DNA of 25,206 bases, taken from contig DATBMY010000298.1 of assembly GCA_036554605.1 (NCBI GenBank), forward strand, positions 1 to 25,206, read 5' to 3'. Origin of the DNA: DATBMY01 sp036554605 (GTDB taxonomy: Bacteria > Acidobacteriota > Blastocatellia > UBA7656). Each line of letters begins with the position of its first letter. Position 1 is the first letter of the stretch. A model generated the notes under the pieces. The model worked only from the letters and a program-made list of their open reading frames with translations, did not search any database and was not told the origin of the DNA. This document shows positions 1 through 8,001 of the stretch, piece after piece. The position numbers and the translations under genes are program-made.

Positions 1-484
1 GGCATCAGTCGCACATCCTGGTACCAACGCCCGAGCACCTGCAGCTCTCAGGATATAGAAGTGGACACGTCCTAGAGGGCCGAGCGCGTTGTGAGAGTGC
101 TCGAAGGTTTAAAGGCCTGGCGCGGCACGCCGCGGATGATCCGGCTTGATAATGCCACGCTGTGACCCGAGCTTCCGAAGGTACTACGGGCCAGAGCTGA
201 GATCAGTCAAACTGCAAGCGTGGTGCGAGAGCAATGGCGTGGAGCTAAAGTTCATCCAGCCGGGCAAGCCGAACCAGAATGCATACATCGAAAGGTTTAA
301 CCGGACGTTCAGGTCAGAGGTACTCAATGCATATCTGTTTGAGACCCTAGAAGAGGTGAGAGATGTGGCCTGGTGGTGGATGATAGCTTATAACAAAGAA
401 CGCCCGCACGACGCGCTCGGTGGGCTGCCGCCGAGCATATTTCGTAAACGACTGAGGGCCGAAACCTCTACTTTTGAACTGTAA
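1..484 (+). pseudogene. IS3-family transposase OrfB remnant (rve/DDE integrase), frameshifted
   Basis: The fragments add up to a broken OrfB transposase. Frame 1 opens with GISRTSWYQRP, typical of the start of IS3 OrfB. It meets a TAG at 73-75, then resumes with RVVRVLEGLKAWRG and IRLDN, the region holding the second catalytic Asp of the DDE core, and meets a TGA at 163-165. The protein continues in frame 2 from about position 188 with GPELRSVKLQAW, then IQPGKPNQNAYIERFNRT, which carries the catalytic Glu, and RPHDALGGLPP near the end. Roughly 120 residues that normally separate WYxR from RVL, including the first catalytic Asp, are missing. The 112-residue open frame starting at 146 is therefore only the C-terminal third of the ancestral protein and cannot be an active transposase. 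IS3 family membership is clear; the subgroup is not. Confidence 0.85.
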
Positions 485-504
485 ACTCGACGGGGAAGCT
501 TACG
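1..504 (+). mobile_element. Decayed IS3-family insertion sequence, right-hand part
   Basis: This stretch holds the remains of an IS3-type element cut by the left window edge. The transposase reading frame ends at 484. It is followed by a short AT-poor tail with the motif CGGGGAAGCTTACG at 491-504, which I take as the likely right terminal repeat because it sits directly after the transposase stop, as in many IS3 members. The left end is not visible, so no inverted-repeat partner or target duplication can be checked. The element lies about 50 bp beyond the 3' end of the tRNA-Cys gene. The exact right boundary is uncertain. Confidence 0.6.
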
Positions 505-525
505 AAATTGAGATAGGATGGAAAA

Positions 526-623
<98 letters not shown>

Positions 624-639
624 ATTTAATGTCAAACGA

Positions 640-668
640 AAGGCGAAGGCTAGAGGTGCCTTCGCCTT
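640..668 (-). other. Perfect 11-bp hairpin between tRNA-Gly and tRNA-Cys
   Basis: AAGGCGAAGGC (640-650) and GCCTTCGCCTT (658-668) form a perfect 11-bp inverted repeat with a 7-nt loop. On the minus strand, the direction of tRNA transcription, it is followed by TTTCGTTTG, a weak T-rich tail. It may act as a partial terminator or attenuator that sets the tRNA-Gly to tRNA-Cys ratio, or as a processing signal in the tRNA precursor. The sequence alone cannot separate these. Confidence 0.6.
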
Positions 669-675
669 AAAACTG

Positions 676-750
<75 letters not shown>

Positions 751-761
751 TTGAGTGCTTA

Positions 762-791
762 ATTCTAGCCGCGCCTCGCTGATCCTGTCAA
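762..791 (-). promoter_or_regulatory. Sigma-70 promoter for the tRNA-Gly/tRNA-Cys unit
   Basis: On the minus strand a perfect -35 box TTGACA (791-786) is followed after 18 bp by TAGAAT (767-762). The predicted transcription start is near 755, about five bases before the 5' end of tRNA-Gly, a normal leader for a tRNA gene. Confidence 0.75.
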
Positions 792-818
792 CAGCGCACC
801 CTTTAAAGATCCCCCGCT

Positions 819-1316
819 CTAAAACTCAAGCTTCATGACGAGAGCGTCCTCTGTCGGGGCTCGATAATAATCTCTCCGGCGGCCTATAATGACGAAACCT
901 AACTTCCGGTACAACTGCTGCGCCGCCTCGTTCGACGCCCTCACTTCAAGCAGAATGAACGCCGCACCCCTGCGGCGGCCTGCCAGCACCGCTTCTTCCA
1001 AAAGGGCACGTCCGATTCCTAAGCGCCTGTAAGTGGGATGAGAGGCAATATTATTGATGTGTAATTCGTCTTCTACGATCCACCCGGCCAGAAAGCCCAA
1101 CGCTCGCTGTCCCGGCTGAAGACTGCGCGCTACTAACATAACCGAATTCGGGTTCTTTAGCAGTTCCCGCTTGTACGCATCATACCCCCATCGATTCAGT
1201 CCGGTAATCTCTTCCAACTCGACCACGTCGCCAAGGTCATCTAAAAGCATGTCTTCTATAGCATACCCCTTGTAAAAGGGCGGAAGACCTTCTCTCATCG
1301 ACTCGCTTACTGACAC
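819..1316 (-). CDS. rimI: Ribosomal-protein-alanine N-acetyltransferase RimI (GNAT family)
   Basis: RimI transfers an acetyl group from acetyl-CoA to the N-terminal alanine of ribosomal protein S18 in the cytoplasm. The 165-residue protein is a single GNAT domain. The acetyl-CoA pyrophosphate-binding loop is RRLGIGRAL at residues 97-105, after the beta strand LHINNIASHP. The closing motif EVRASNEAAQQLYRKLGF (124-141), with its conserved Glu, Asn and Tyr, is typical of RimI. The first 20 residues extend beyond the usual RimI start. The start is GTG at 1316, preceded at good spacing by AGGAGA (1328-1323). It lies 20 bp behind tsaB on the same strand; tsaB-rimI is a common pair. Another GNAT substrate cannot be excluded, but context and motifs favour RimI. 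Confidence 0.88.
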   Translation of the reverse strand: MSVSESMREGLPPFYKGYAIEDMLLDDLGDVVELEEITGLNRWGYDAYKRELLKNPNSVMLVARSLQPGQRALGFLAGWIVEDELHINNIASHPTYRRLGIGRALLEEAVLAGRRRGAAFILLEVRASNEAAQQLYRKLGFVIIGRRRDYYRAPTEDALVMKLEF

Positions 1317-1336
1317 CGTTTTTCTCCTGAGTAATT

Positions 1337-2098
1337 CTATTTCGACCTGATATTACGCTGTATTTTCGAACCTAGCAATCCCTGAGAAAGTTTTATCTCA
1401 GCTTCCGCGGGCCGTATGTAACACGCGCCCAGCCCTTCCGGTGAATCAAGCTGCCCGCGCTTAAACCTGTTGCTCGCAATCCGAGATACTTTTACGGCAA
1501 GCGGCGCGTCAAGCTTCTCTATTGACCAATCGAGCCCACTCTCTCGATACTTCTCTATCAACTCCCTTGCCGCGTCAACAGCATCGCCGGTGAAAACCAG
1601 CGGGCTTATCTTTGCCACACGCTCAACGGCCTCTTCAACCTTCAGCGCCTCCGCTTTCCCTGCCGGCGCAGGGAAGCTTTCACTGTCAATCTCAAATAAT
1701 TGGCAATAGACTTCTCCCTTATAAGCATTGACCATCGAATATGCTCTGAGGCCCGCGCCGGGCCCAAGAGCAGATGCTTCTAACGACGTTACGCCCACCA
1801 TCGGCCGCCCGGTCGCCATTGCAAACGCTTTGGCCGCGGCCAGTCCCACTCTTAATCCGGTGAACCCGCCCGGCCCCAGGCAGACCGCAAAGAGCCTTAT
1901 CTCATTTATAGAAACGCCCGCTTTGTCGAGCATATGCCCGATCTCCGCCCACAATCTTTCGGACCTGCGCTCATCAAGGTTACTCGCGTAAGATTCGATT
2001 ATCTCATCCCCACGCGATAAGGCGATGCTCGTGACCTTCGAGGATGTATCGAGGGATAGTATCAATGGGAGTTCCTTTGACGCTTCGAGACAGCTCAA
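1337..2098 (-). CDS. tsaB: tRNA threonylcarbamoyladenosine synthesis protein TsaB
   Basis: TsaB is the non-catalytic partner of TsaD in the complex that builds t6A at position 37 of ANN-decoding tRNAs. The 253-residue protein has the ASKHA-type N-terminal strand LILSLDTSS (12-20) and the hallmark loop GPGGFTGLRVG (75-85), followed by LAAAKAFA, which mediates TsaD contact in the family. The start used is TTG at 2098, supported by GAGGTGA 7 nt upstream. A second TTG at 2065, preceded by AAGGA, would give a protein starting MILSLDTSS, closer to the usual TsaB N-terminus, so the true start is open. Its own promoter overlaps that of pfkA. rimI follows 20 bp downstream. Confidence 0.92.
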   Translation of the reverse strand: MSCLEASKELPLILSLDTSSKVTSIALSRGDEIIESYASNLDERRSERLWAEIGHMLDKAGVSINEIRLFAVCLGPGGFTGLRVGLAAAKAFAMATGRPMVGVTSLEASALGPGAGLRAYSMVNAYKGEVYCQLFEIDSESFPAPAGKAEALKVEEAVERVAKISPLVFTGDAVDAARELIEKYRESGLDWSIEKLDAPLAVKVSRIASNRFKRGQLDSPEGLGACYIRPAEAEIKLSQGLLGSKIQRNIRSK

Positions 2099-2156
2099 TT
2101 AAAGTTCACCTCTTCGATGCCCAAGAGCGGATCGAGTAAAGTGCGCCTGAGGCAGT

Positions 2157-2184
2157 TTGACCTCTCAATGGCCGATTATATATT
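2157..2184 (+). promoter_or_regulatory. Sigma-70 promoter for pfkA
   Basis: TTGACC (2157-2162) and TATATT (2179-2184) are separated by 16 bp on the plus strand, giving a predicted start near 2191 and a leader of about 60 nt before pfkA. The -10 box overlaps that of the opposing tsaB promoter. Confidence 0.6.
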
Positions 2185-2203
2185 CTGGTTATGGCGCAAA
2201 CAA
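2175..2203 (-). promoter_or_regulatory. Sigma-70 promoter for tsaB-rimI
   Basis: On the minus strand TTGTTT (2203-2198) and a perfect TATAAT (2180-2175) are spaced by 17 bp. Transcription would start near 2168, about 70 nt before the tsaB start. The alternating AT core ATTATATATT (2175-2184) serves as -10 for both directions. Confidence 0.65.
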
Positions 2204-2253
2204 CCTTCGATACTTTTAGGCAACCATGATCGATTCAGCTGAGCGCATTTCGA

Positions 2254-3288
2254 ATGGATAATTATCTAGGCATACTCACGGGGGGCGGCGATTGTCCCGG
2301 TTTAAATGCTGCTATCCGCGCGGTCGTCCGCCGCGCCCTCGCAGATCGCGTCCCCGTGCTCGGCATACATGCCGGGTGGATGGGTCTTATCAACGGCGAC
2401 GTCGAGCCATTGACGCGTCACTCGATAGCCGGAATTCAATACAGGGGCGGGACTATACTCGGCACCTCACGATGCAACCCCCTCAATGATGAATTCCTCA
2501 CCAAAATCAGGGAGAACTGGCGAAGGTTCGGCCTGAACCGTCTCATAGTGGTGGGCGGCAACGGCACGTTGTCGGCCGCGATGAGGATGTGGCGCGATCA
2601 CTCTTACCCAATTGTCGGGATACCAAAGACGATAGATAACGACGTGCCGGGGACCGACTATACGATCGGATTCGACACAGCCGTTTCCATAGCCACCGAC
2701 GCGATCGACCGCCTCCACACGACGGCCGAGGCGTATCATCGCGTGATGGTTGTCGAAGTGATGGGCCGCCACGCCGGATGGATCGCGCTCTACTCGGGTA
2801 TAGCTGGAGCGGCCGACATGATTTTGGTGCCTGAATATCCATTCAAGATCTCAGATGTGTGCGATATGCTGGCGAAACGTAAAGAGATGGGACGGCCATT
2901 CTCAATCGTGGTCGTCGCCGAAGATGCCAAGCCGCATCCGGACGAGGACTTTCTCACCGAAGAACAGAAGCTGCGAATATACAAGGAGGAGCATATTGGC
3001 GGGATAGGCCAGATAGTCGCTCGCCAGATAGAAGAGCGGACCACGCTCTCGACTCGAGTAACCGTGCTCGGCTATATTCAACGCGGCGGCGCGCCGAGCT
3101 CTTTTGATCGAGTGCTGGCGACAAGGCTAGGCGTCCACGCCGTAGAGGCCGCTTTGCAAAACCAGTTCGGGAAAATGGTCTCGCTTCGCGGCATGGATAT
3201 TACAACCGTGCCCCTCGAAGAAATCGCGGATGGCTACAGGAGCGTGAACGAAGCCTTATACAAAACAGCCAGTATATTCTTTGGCTAG
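2254..3288 (+). CDS. pfkA: 6-phosphofructokinase (PfkA family)
   Basis: This enzyme phosphorylates fructose 6-phosphate to fructose 1,6-bisphosphate, the committed step of glycolysis. The 344-residue protein is one complete PFK domain: GGGDCPGLNAAIRAVV (10-25) at the phosphoryl-donor site, GGNGT (101-105), PKTIDNDVPGTDYTIGF (124-140) with the catalytic Asp, MGRHAGW (170-176), and LGYIQRGGAPSSFDRVLATR near the C-terminus for sugar phosphate binding. Gly in GGNGT, where pyrophosphate enzymes carry Asp, argues for ATP. Lys in PKTIDND, where E. coli PfkA has Gly, is shared with pyrophosphate-type enzymes. I therefore favour ATP but the signature is mixed. The ATG at 2254 has only a weak ribosome site. 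mutS follows downstream on the same strand. Confidence 0.93.
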   Translation: MDNYLGILTGGGDCPGLNAAIRAVVRRALADRVPVLGIHAGWMGLINGDVEPLTRHSIAGIQYRGGTILGTSRCNPLNDEFLTKIRENWRRFGLNRLIVVGGNGTLSAAMRMWRDHSYPIVGIPKTIDNDVPGTDYTIGFDTAVSIATDAIDRLHTTAEAYHRVMVVEVMGRHAGWIALYSGIAGAADMILVPEYPFKISDVCDMLAKRKEMGRPFSIVVVAEDAKPHPDEDFLTEEQKLRIYKEEHIGGIGQIVARQIEERTTLSTRVTVLGYIQRGGAPSSFDRVLATRLGVHAVEAALQNQFGKMVSLRGMDITTVPLEEIADGYRSVNEALYKTASIFFG

Positions 3289-3379
3289 CCAGGCCCTTCG
3301 CCGGTCCCTCGCATTACGTGATCGTTTTACTACCCTGGACCTGTGCGCGATAGCAGCAACAGCGCACTCTTTAGGAGCT

Positions 3380-6046
3380 ATGCAACATTCAACGCCAATG
3401 CTAAAGCAGTACCAGGAGATCAAGCGCCAGCATCCGGGGACGCTTCTCTTCTTTCGCCTGGGCGATTTTTATGAGCTTTTCTTCGACGATGCGATAATCG
3501 GCGCGAAGGAGCTTGAAATCACCCTCACCGCGCGCAACCGCGAGCGAGGCAACCCCGTTCCAATGTGCGGAGTGCCTTATCACGCCGCGAGCGGTTATAT
3601 CGCGAGGCTCGTCCGCAAAGGATACCGGGTAGCAATCTGCGAGCAGACGGAGGACCCCAGGAAAGCGACAAAGCTTGTCCGACGCGAGGTTGTCCGCGTC
3701 ATCACTCCCGGTACGGCGATTGACTCACAGCTTCTCGACGCCAGAGATAATAATTATCTCGCCTCGGTCTTCGGCGCCGGCACAGGCATGGCCGCGGCCT
3801 TTCTGGACGTGTCGACAGGCGAGTTTTTCGCCACACAGTTTTCCGGCGATCAGGCGTGGAATCGCGTGCTCGAGCAGCTTGATAGTTTTGCCCCTCGCGA
3901 GATTATCTACCCGCAATCACTCGGACCGCTTTTTAAGACCGGCCCGGCGAGAGAAGAAAAAGAAGGCGCTGTAGCGGCTGGCAGCGAATCTTCATCCGCT
4001 TCAATGAGCTTGCTCTCTTACCAGCCGTCGCTGAACCCGGTCGACGACTGGTTATTTACGATAGATCGCGCGCAGGATTTACTGCGGTCGCATTTCGATG
4101 TGGCAACGCTTGACGGGTTCGGCCTCGCGGGACGCGACCTCGCGGTTGGCGCGGCGGGGGCCGTGCTCCATTACGTTCGCGAGACACAGAAGGATGACGC
4201 GGCTCACATCACCGGCATCTCGTACTTCGAGCCGAACGAGTACCTCGTGCTTGACTCTACAACGGTTCGAAATCTCGAACTCATAGACTCGCTCGACGGC
4301 TCGCGCGGGCGGACGCTGCTCGGCGTGCTTGATGAGACCGTGACAGGGATGGGCTCGCGCCTGCTCAAGCAATGGCTGATAAGACCTTCGATGAAAGTAG
4401 GCGAATTAAACGCGCGACTCGATGCGGTCGAGGAATTGAAGACGGCATTGATGCTTCGCGACCGGCTCAGAGCGGAGCTTAAACAAGTATCGGACCTGGA
4501 ACGGCTGATGGCCCGCATAAGCCTCGGCCGCGCGACGCCTCGCGACCTTTGCGCGCTGAAGAACTCGGCCGGCGCCATCCCTTCAATTAAAGAGATGCTC
4601 TCCGACGCAAGCTCTTCACTTCTAGAAGTCCTCTCGGAGAGCCTTGACGAGCTGCCCGATATCCGCGACCTGATTCAAGGTAGCATCGCTGACGACCCAC
4701 CGGCGACGACCGCGGAAGGCGGCTATATACGCACGGGCTATAACGATGCCCTCGATGAGCTACGAGAGATTGCCGCTTCAAGCAAGAGCGTCATCGCCCG
4801 TATCGAATCTCGAGAGCGGGCGCGAACCGCCATAGCTTCGCTAAAGGTGAAGTTCAATAACGTATTCGGCTACTTTATCGAAATCAGTAAGACGAACGTC
4901 AAAAGCGTGCCCGCGGATTATGAGCGAAAGCAAACGCTGGCGAACGCCGAGCGATATACTACGCCGGAGCTGAAAGAGTACGAGGCAAAGGTGCTGGGCG
5001 CCGAGGAGCGTATCGCTGAATTGGAACAGGAGCTTTTCGCCGCCATCCGCCAGGCAGTCGCCGTCGAGGCTCGGCGCGTGCAGTCGGTCGCGCAGGCGCT
5101 CGGTCTGCTTGACGCGTTGCTGTCGCTTGCCGAAGTCGCCGCGCGGCGCAGTTTCACGCGGCCTGTTTTGATCGAAGGCGACGAGCTGTACATCCGCGCT
5201 GGCCGCCACCCGGTTATCGAAACGACCGGCGAGCGGTTTATTCCAAACGACGCGTATTTGAACAACTCAACGGATCGCCTTCTGATTATCACCGGCCCGA
5301 ATATGGGCGGAAAGTCAGTCTACTTAAGGCAGGCGGCGCTTATATCCATCATGGCGCAGATTGGATCATTCGTGCCCGCGGATGAGGCGCGCCTGTGCAT
5401 TCTGGATCGAATATTCACGCGCGTTGGCGCGTCCGACAGCCTCGCGCGCGGCAGGTCGACCTTCATGGTCGAAATGACGGAGACCGCGAACATCCTCAAT
5501 ACCGCCACCCCCAGAAGCCTCGTGCTGCTCGACGAGGTCGGGCGTGGCACATCTACGTTCGACGGGCTGTCGCTCGCCTGGGCCATAGCGGAGTACCTGC
5601 ACGATAACCCGCAGCACGCGGCAAAGACGCTGTTCGCAACCCACTATCACGAGATGACCGAGCTTGCCAGTACCATGCCGGGCGTGCGCAACTATCAGAT
5701 GGCGGTTAAGGAATCGGGCGGGTCAATCGTATTCCTTCGAAGAGTGCTTGAAGGAAGCGCCTCTAAATCTTACGGCATCGAGGTCGCTCGCATCGCCGGG
5801 CTGCCTCGATCGGTGACCGACCGCGCCCGCGAGATTCTACTCAATCTCGAAGCGAACGAGCTTGACGTTATGGGCAAGCCAAAACTTGCTCGACACCTGC
5901 CCTCAAGAAAAAATGCGCCTCAACCAACACTATTTCAAGCCGCGAATGAAGCGGTCATCGACGAGCTTCGCAACCTTGAAACGGACGCGTTATCGCCAGA
6001 CGAGGCTCTCGACATTCTAAGGAAGTTGAGAAACCGTCTTATGTGA
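3380..6046 (+). CDS. mutS: DNA mismatch repair ATPase MutS
   Basis: MutS recognises mismatches and small loops and recruits MutL. From the ATG at 3380 the protein is 888 residues, matching the family. The mismatch-binding domain carries the wedge motif F30-Y-E32 within GDFYELF. It is followed by the connector, lever and clamp domains, then the ATPase: Walker A GPNMGGKS (639-646), Walker B LLDEVGRGTS with D718-E719, and TLFATHYHE. QPTLF (848-852) is a likely sliding-clamp binding motif, and the C-terminal SPDEALDILRKL helix resembles the oligomerisation tail. The frame is open back to a TTG at 3281, overlapping pfkA by 8 bp. That would add 33 residues without family support, and conserved sequence begins only four residues after the chosen ATG. 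AGGAG at 3373-3377 lies rather close (2 nt) to it. No mutL is in the window. Confidence 0.96.
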   Translation: MQHSTPMLKQYQEIKRQHPGTLLFFRLGDFYELFFDDAIIGAKELEITLTARNRERGNPVPMCGVPYHAASGYIARLVRKGYRVAICEQTEDPRKATKLVRREVVRVITPGTAIDSQLLDARDNNYLASVFGAGTGMAAAFLDVSTGEFFATQFSGDQAWNRVLEQLDSFAPREIIYPQSLGPLFKTGPAREEKEGAVAAGSESSSASMSLLSYQPSLNPVDDWLFTIDRAQDLLRSHFDVATLDGFGLAGRDLAVGAAGAVLHYVRETQKDDAAHITGISYFEPNEYLVLDSTTVRNLELIDSLDGSRGRTLLGVLDETVTGMGSRLLKQWLIRPSMKVGELNARLDAVEELKTALMLRDRLRAELKQVSDLERLMARISLGRATPRDLCALKNSAGAIPSIKEMLSDASSSLLEVLSESLDELPDIRDLIQGSIADDPPATTAEGGYIRTGYNDALDELREIAASSKSVIARIESRERARTAIASLKVKFNNVFGYFIEISKTNVKSVPADYERKQTLANAERYTTPELKEYEAKVLGAEERIAELEQELFAAIRQAVAVEARRVQSVAQALGLLDALLSLAEVAARRSFTRPVLIEGDELYIRAGRHPVIETTGERFIPNDAYLNNSTDRLLIITGPNMGGKSVYLRQAALISIMAQIGSFVPADEARLCILDRIFTRVGASDSLARGRSTFMVEMTETANILNTATPRSLVLLDEVGRGTSTFDGLSLAWAIAEYLHDNPQHAAKTLFATHYHEMTELASTMPGVRNYQMAVKESGGSIVFLRRVLEGSASKSYGIEVARIAGLPRSVTDRAREILLNLEANELDVMGKPKLARHLPSRKNAPQPTLFQAANEAVIDELRNLETDALSPDEALDILRKLRNRLM

Positions 6047-6822
6047 GCGATTACTCCCGAATGAAGATAACCGCCACCCTCATCACATACAATGAAGAAT
6101 CGAATATTGCGGCGGCTCTCGAAACTCTCGCCTGGGCCGACGAAATAATAGTGGTCGATTCCGAAAGCGCAGACCGCACGGCTGAGATAGCCAGTCGCTA
6201 TGCTCAAAAGGTTATCGTTAATAAGTGGCCCGGTTACGCCGCGCAAAAGAACTTTGCGGGAGATCAAGCAAGCCATGACTGGGTCTTCAGTCTTGACGCG
6301 GACGAGCGCGTCTCGGAAGAGCTTGCGGCGGAAATCAAACGGCTAAAAGAGACCGGCGCGCCGAATATTGCGGCGTTCGAGATGCCGCGCAGAGCTTTTT
6401 ATCTTGGCCGGTGGATCAGGCACTCCGGCTGGTATCCGGACTTCAAAGTCCGTCTCTATGATCGCAGGCGCTGCCGTTGGCAGGGCGAGTTCGTTCACGA
6501 ATCGGTCATCCCGGATGGCGAAGTCGGGCGTTTAAGGGGCGACTTGCTACACTTCACGGTGCGAAGCGTCTCCGAGCATCATCAGAGAATTGATCGCTAT
6601 ACCACCCTAGCCGCGCAACAGGCTTTCGCTCAGCGGAAGCGAGCTTCGCTTCTCTCATTGGTCATATCACCACCATTAACTTTCTTACGTTCCTACTTGT
6701 TAAAGCTCGGCTTTCTCGATGGCGTGCAGGGACTTGCCATTGCTTTCTTCGCTGCCTACTACGTATTCCTCAAGAACCTGAAACTGTGGGAGCTGGGTTC
6801 AACACAGAAGTCAAAACCGTAG
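6043..6822 (+). CDS. Family 2 glycosyltransferase, WaaE/KdtX-like
   Basis: This is a GT-A fold enzyme of the group that adds a sugar to lipopolysaccharide core or a similar envelope glycan at the inner membrane. It shows TLITYNEESNI (12-22), the nucleotide-binding strand EIIVVDSESADRT, and the DxD-type motif SLDADE (83-88). FVHESV and the aromatic-rich C-terminal segment (about 200-250), which could lie along or cross the membrane, are typical of WaaE-like proteins. The GTG at 6043 overlaps the mutS stop (ATGTGA), suggesting translational coupling. An ATG at 6061 giving MKITATLITYNEE is closer to the family norm and may be the real start. Acceptor and donor sugar cannot be read from the sequence. 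The WaaE-like assignment is by motif pattern. Confidence 0.85.
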   Translation: MSDYSRMKITATLITYNEESNIAAALETLAWADEIIVVDSESADRTAEIASRYAQKVIVNKWPGYAAQKNFAGDQASHDWVFSLDADERVSEELAAEIKRLKETGAPNIAAFEMPRRAFYLGRWIRHSGWYPDFKVRLYDRRRCRWQGEFVHESVIPDGEVGRLRGDLLHFTVRSVSEHHQRIDRYTTLAAQQAFAQRKRASLLSLVISPPLTFLRSYLLKLGFLDGVQGLAIAFFAAYYVFLKNLKLWELGSTQKSKP

Positions 6823-6832
6823 CGGAACTTTC

Positions 6833-7960
6833 TCAATCATTTTCGAGGACTTCTTTATAGACGCCCTCGATTCTATCTATGATCTGCTCTCGGCCATACT
6901 TCACATAAACCTCGCGCTGCGCAGCCATCGCCAGTCTTTCGCGAAGGGGCGCGTCCGAAACAAGCCATAACAATCTCTCGGTGAGCGATTGTATATCGCG
7001 AGAGGGAACGAGAAGCCCCGTGACATTGTCTTTGATAATTCCCGATATGCCTCCCACATCCGACGCGATGACGGCCCGGCGCGCCGCCATCGCCTCTATC
7101 GTGACAATAGAAAACCCTTCGTCCCACGAAGGCACGACCACCACATCCACCGCGGCAAGCAACTCGGATATATGGCCAACATGACCTAGAAACCTTAGAC
7201 GATTGGATAGGCCGAGCGTCTCTACGAGCCGCTTGAGGTGGCCCGTAAACAGCTTCTCTTCGCCCTGCTCTTCGCCGGCCAGCAGGAATTCCACGTCCGG
7301 CCTTATCTGCGCCAGACGCGCGGCCGCCCTTATGAACTCCTCCTGTCCTTTTGCCTGAGTCAGCTGGCCTATGCAGGCGACCACGACGCTCCCGCGCAGG
7401 CGAAATAGAGCCCGGCCGGCGTCGCGCTCTATCAATTGAAAGCGCTCCGGATCTATCCAATTCGGTATTGTCCGTACGCGATCGAGCGGCAACTCTAACC
7501 GCTCTATGAGGGAAGCGCGCACGCTGTCGGAGACCGCGATGAATGCCGATACGCCGCCTAGCATCCACCTGTAGAGCGCGTTTCGCCTGAGAGGCAGGTA
7601 ATGGTGCCGGGTCAGTACGAGTTTCGCCGTTGGAGCCTTCCGGCAGGCGAGCGCCGCTACCAGATAATCACGCCCCATATGAGCGTGAACTATGTTTATG
7701 CCGTGCCGCTTGATCAAGTCCGCGATCGCATTGGCAGAAACGAGGTCGAGGGAGTTTCTTAACGGCAACTCATGCCAGGAAGCAATCACCCCGGAGAGCG
7801 GAGCGCGCAGCGGGCTCTCGGGTCTTACGGCGAGATAGACGGCGTGACTGCGCGAGGCGAGCCCACGCACAAGACCGGCCACGTGGACTTCCCCTCCCCC
7901 CATCTCGCTTGCGGAACAGACTTGCAGAATCTTCATAGGAGCCCGCAATATCAAGCGCAC
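6833..7960 (-). CDS. Family 4 glycosyltransferase (GT-B fold)
   Basis: This is a retaining GT-B glycosyltransferase, probably acting on a lipid-linked or envelope glycan. The N-terminal half has the GGGEVHV loop (21-27) and HAHMGRDYL. The C-terminal half has IGQLTQAKGQEEFI and FLLAGEE. The signature PSWDEGFSIVTIEAMA contains the EX7E pair (E281 and E289) that holds the donor nucleotide sugar. It ends 10 bp from the convergent GT2 gene, and the pair may belong to the same surface-glycan pathway. The start taken is GTG at 7960. The ATG at 7936 (MKILQVCSA) matches the family better but neither has a clear ribosome site. Donor and acceptor are unknown. Confidence 0.86.
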   Translation of the reverse strand: MRLILRAPMKILQVCSASEMGGGEVHVAGLVRGLASRSHAVYLAVRPESPLRAPLSGVIASWHELPLRNSLDLVSANAIADLIKRHGINIVHAHMGRDYLVAALACRKAPTAKLVLTRHHYLPLRRNALYRWMLGGVSAFIAVSDSVRASLIERLELPLDRVRTIPNWIDPERFQLIERDAGRALFRLRGSVVVACIGQLTQAKGQEEFIRAAARLAQIRPDVEFLLAGEEQGEEKLFTGHLKRLVETLGLSNRLRFLGHVGHISELLAAVDVVVVPSWDEGFSIVTIEAMAARRAVIASDVGGISGIIKDNVTGLLVPSRDIQSLTERLLWLVSDAPLRERLAMAAQREVYVKYGREQIIDRIEGVYKEVLEND

Positions 7961-7972
7961 CCTTCATTGCAC

Positions 7973-8001
7973 TTGACAACAATCTGCCGCGCTAATTTAA
8001 T
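7973..8001 (+). promoter_or_regulatory. Sigma-70 promoter for the prepilin peptidase operon
   Basis: A perfect TTGACA (7973-7978) and TTTAAT (7996-8001) are separated by 17 bp. Transcription should start near 8008, leaving a leader of roughly 117 nt before the prepilin peptidase. CGACTT (8002-8007) and AAGTCG (8014-8019) form a small hairpin at the predicted start. I see no recognisable riboswitch in the leader. Confidence 0.7.

Noticed and set aside
630..635. TTGACA on the minus strand just before tRNA-Cys
   Set aside because: It is only 7 bp from the tRNA 5' end, so its -10 box would fall inside the tRNA. It cannot promote the gene and is probably chance.
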